64,000 nt of DNA, taken from an uncultured Ruminococcus sp. GTDB lineage: Bacteria > Bacillota > Clostridia > Lachnospirales > Lachnospiraceae. The position numbers were made by a program, and so were the translations under genes. Positions 61,979-64,000 of this stretch are shown one piece after another. Numbering within the stretch: position 1 is the stretch's first letter; each line of letters begins with the position of its first letter. The stretch covers positions 1 through 64,000 of the forward strand of contig UQVC01000013.1 of assembly GCA_900544395.1 (NCBI GenBank). The letters run 5' to 3'. The notes beneath the pieces were generated by a model, which was not told the DNA's origin, did no database searches, and saw only the letters and a list, made by a program, of their open reading frames with translations.

Positions 61979-63238
61979 ATGAGAAGAAAATACTTAATGA
62001 TTCTGCCTATGGCACTGTTAATGACACTGTTCACAGGGTGTTCCAATGTTGCGAACGAAAAGCAAATAAAAACGGACTTAGAACAGTACGAAGAAACCAA
62101 CGTTATCAAAGATAATGAAAAAATCGAAGAAATAGCCATTGACAAAAGACAAACAGATGAAAATAAGAAAACCGATACTGTATGGTGTACCATCACAACT
62201 CAGGATTCTGAGATAAGCTATCAGAAAGAGTGTGTACTCACATATAATTTAGATAAACAAAAAAAGTGGACACTTGCTGATGTTGATGTCAATGATTCTG
62301 ATGAATGGGTAAAAGAGCCTTTAAAGGGGATTGATGAAGAAGCCATTTCTCTTTCTCTAAACGATGAAACAGTAAAGGTTGATGATACAGAATGGTATAT
62401 CGAAGAATCAGAAATCAAAAAAATTTCCATAGATAAACAAGATACCGATATAGAACAGAAAAAAGATACTGTTCTTGTATCGCTTACATTAGAATCTCCT
62501 GTACAAAAGGCAGAAGGACAGTTGGAAATCTCTTATCATTTTGAAGATGACTGGGAAATCGACTCCTTAGCAGAAAAGAAATCTTTTACTGCTCAGGATA
62601 TAGAAGGTACTGCCCTAAATGCCACCGAAAAGTCTTTAACAGAAGAATTAGTACAAAGCGAAATTAAATTAGACAATGACGAAAGTAACATTTCTATTGA
62701 AAAAGAGAACATTTCTAACTTCAAAATTGTAAATGAAAATACTGAGGACAAGGGAACCTTCAAAACTTTTGAATGCACCGCCACAATTACCAAGCCAACT
62801 GCTGTGTTCCAGATAGAGGCTAATATTGGCTATCTATACTCTGAGGAAGAAGGATGGACTTGTCAGCCTGTAACAATAAAATCAACATTAGAATCTTTGA
62901 ATATTGTTGGAGAATGGAAAGGCACATATAATGGAGCACCTCATTCTGGCGAAGCGGTTTTAAATATTTTAAGCCTTGACGAAAACGGTACTATAACCGC
63001 CACATACAGCTATACTCCTGAAACTACTAGCGACTATTCTCAGCCAGGAAGCTATAATGTATCGGGAAAAATAGATTTTGAAACCCTTCATATGGATTTA
63101 GAAGCCGGTGACTGGATTGCAGAACCGTCGAAAACTCTGTCTGTTACAAAAGCAAATATTCGTGCTAATTTGTACGTTAACGATTCAATAATAGAAGGAT
63201 TAGGACAGGAAGGCAATGTATTCACATTAAAAAGATAA
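61979..63238 (+). CDS. Secreted lipoprotein with internal repeats, function unknown
   Basis: A 419-residue lipoprotein with lipobox LFTGC (Cys21). The mature part has about three weakly similar units of roughly 90 residues, each with a helix, an acidic stretch and a pattern such as IEEIAIDKRQTD...DTVWCTIT, repeated as IKKISIDKQDTD...DTVLVSLT. The last 120 residues form a different beta domain starting VGEWKGTYNGAP. I do not know a family function. AAAGGAG precedes the ATG. It is element cargo, next to a regulator and a second exported protein. Confidence 0.7.
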   Translation: MRRKYLMILPMALLMTLFTGCSNVANEKQIKTDLEQYEETNVIKDNEKIEEIAIDKRQTDENKKTDTVWCTITTQDSEISYQKECVLTYNLDKQKKWTLADVDVNDSDEWVKEPLKGIDEEAISLSLNDETVKVDDTEWYIEESEIKKISIDKQDTDIEQKKDTVLVSLTLESPVQKAEGQLEISYHFEDDWEIDSLAEKKSFTAQDIEGTALNATEKSLTEELVQSEIKLDNDESNISIEKENISNFKIVNENTEDKGTFKTFECTATITKPTAVFQIEANIGYLYSEEEGWTCQPVTIKSTLESLNIVGEWKGTYNGAPHSGEAVLNILSLDENGTITATYSYTPETTSDYSQPGSYNVSGKIDFETLHMDLEAGDWIAEPSKTLSVTKANIRANLYVNDSIIEGLGQEGNVFTLKR

Positions 63239-63268
63239 TTAACAAATATAGGAGTAAATTGATTTGAC

Positions 63269-64000
63269 ATGAAAAGAAAAACAATTATTATAACAGGAAT
63301 TTTAATTCTAACTTTACTTGCGGTAACAGGATATTTTTTATATCCCTACTATGTGAAGCAAAAAACGATTTCTGAAAAAACCGCTGAAATAAACACGATT
63401 GAAAAGGACTTTAAAAATAGTACTGACAGAGAATCTAGACTAGAATTATTAAAATCAACTATTCAGGAATCAAAAGACTATACTAAATCAAAAAAATTTT
63501 TTCCTGAAATATCCGACCAATATAAAACATTGATTTCATCTATGCAAAACAAGTTTGTAAAAGAGTATCAGCAAATTATGGAAGAAAATGCCCCTCTAGA
63601 TATAGGAACCTCCGACGATATTGATACATTAGCAAATCACAAAGACAATCTAAATAATTTGCTAACCACAATAGAAGCGGAAAAAGAATATACTTTATCC
63701 AATAATTCAAATTATCAAGAATATATTGAAAATCTTTCTTCCTATATAGAAGCATATACAAACAGAATAACTGATATTGAAGAAAAGCAAAAAACGGAAG
63801 CTGAAGCACAAAAGAAAGCAGAGGAAGAGGCTAAACGTAAAGCAGAAGAAGAAGAAGCAAGAAAAAAGGCAGAAGAAGAAACAGCAAAAACTCATTATGA
63901 GAATGAATATTTTTCTGTTGATGTTCCAGTTGAATGGATTGGTGCTTGGAGTGTAACCGAAGAGGATAACTCACTTGGAAAAATCCACTCTACTATATAT
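63269..64000 (+). CDS. Exported coiled-coil protein, truncated by the window edge
   Basis: At least 244 residues, open at the right edge. An uncleaved or cleaved signal/anchor (about 5-27) is followed by a helical region and a Lys/Glu/Ala-rich coiled coil (about 170-208). A new domain then starts YFSVDVPVEWIGAWSV, a pattern seen in secreted proteins of clostridia. AGGAG is 14 bases before the ATG, longer than usual, but no better start exists because a stop lies at 63260. It is 30 bp after the lipoprotein gene and likely shares its promoter. Confidence 0.65.
   Translation, partial: MKRKTIIITGILILTLLAVTGYFLYPYYVKQKTISEKTAEINTIEKDFKNSTDRESRLELLKSTIQESKDYTKSKKFFPEISDQYKTLISSMQNKFVKEYQQIMEENAPLDIGTSDDIDTLANHKDNLNNLLTTIEAEKEYTLSNNSNYQEYIENLSSYIEAYTNRITDIEEKQKTEAEAQKKAEEEAKRKAEEEEARKKAEEETAKTHYENEYFSVDVPVEWIGAWSVTEEDNSLGKIHSTIY

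Larger units (their letters stand above)
56045..64000. mobile_element. Integrative mobilizable element inserted in cotJC (left end; right end outside window)
   Basis: From cotJC to the window edge the DNA is AT-richer and carries a large serine recombinase at the boundary, a CRESS-type Rep, a stem-loop origin, a small FtsK/TcpA-type ATPase with a membrane partner, a small beta-rich protein, two Xre regulators and secreted proteins. No conjugation pore genes are seen in the 8 kb visible. The best fit is an integrative mobilizable element with Rep acting as replication initiator and relaxase. It could be part of a larger conjugative element continuing past 64000. Confidence 0.85.

Noticed and set aside
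56045..64000. Prophage rather than integrative mobilizable element
   Set aside because: No capsid, tail, terminase or lysis genes are seen; Rep, FtsK/TcpA and serine recombinase fit a mobilizable element. The unseen right part could change this.

Overview
The window looks like the chromosome of a spore-forming, Gram-positive gut anaerobe, most likely a Lachnospiraceae member (Blautia/Dorea/Mediterraneibacter-like). The evidence is a spoIIGA-sigE-sigG sporulation block, a division/cell-wall (dcw) cluster headed by mraZ, cotJ spore-coat genes, and a DUF5717-DUF5716-TPR cassette that I associate with this family. The genus is inferred; there is no rRNA. Most genes lie on the minus strand.

Layout. 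1-1.4 kb: a broken histidine-phosphatase start, then luxS and a YczE-type membrane protein. 1.4-5.2 kb: DUF5662 protein, a GH13 debranching-enzyme homologue that has lost its catalytic residues, a sugar-binding lipoprotein and a DUF1292 protein. 5.2-14.4 kb: UvrD-like helicase, gltX, a split ThrE-type exporter, an LRR-like membrane protein and purC-purF-purB. 14.6-21 kb: 1-phosphofructokinase and the DUF5717/DUF5716/TPR cassette. 21-25.4 kb: a CobD-like aminotransferase, a phasin-like/UbiB-kinase pair and a PrsA-like lipoprotein. 25.4-31 kb: mfd, pth, an FMN-binding-like protein and a HAD phosphatase. 31-37 kb: sigG, a beta-CASP nuclease, sigE, spoIIGA and ftsZ. 36.7-47 kb: ftsQ, ftsW, murD, mraY, two PBPs, ftsL, rsmH and mraZ. 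47-55 kb: DegV, a second FtsW, asnB, a glycosyltransferase, tRNA-Pro and an ABC-F ATPase. 55.3-56 kb: cotJA, cotJB and an interrupted cotJC.

From about 56.05 kb to the right edge lies an AT-richer integrative element inserted in cotJC. It has a large serine recombinase at its left end, a Rep protein with the HUH nuclease and SF3 helicase motifs of circovirus-like (CRESS-DNA) viruses, a small FtsK/TcpA-type coupling ATPase with a separate membrane subunit, a small beta-rich protein, two Xre-type regulators and secreted-protein cargo. Between the Rep and FtsK genes is a perfect 11-bp stem-loop carrying TAGTATTAC, the circovirus-type origin nonanucleotide. I consider this Rep-plus-origin pair, in an element that interrupts a spore gene, the most interesting system in the window.

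Regulatory signals are also clear. There is a 10-bp-period MraZ operator array over the mraZ promoter, a Spo0A-type spoIIG promoter with a long spacer, a terminator-like hairpin holding the ribosome site of the second PBP gene, and repeated operators inside the mobile element. All similarity calls come from reading motifs; no database search was run.
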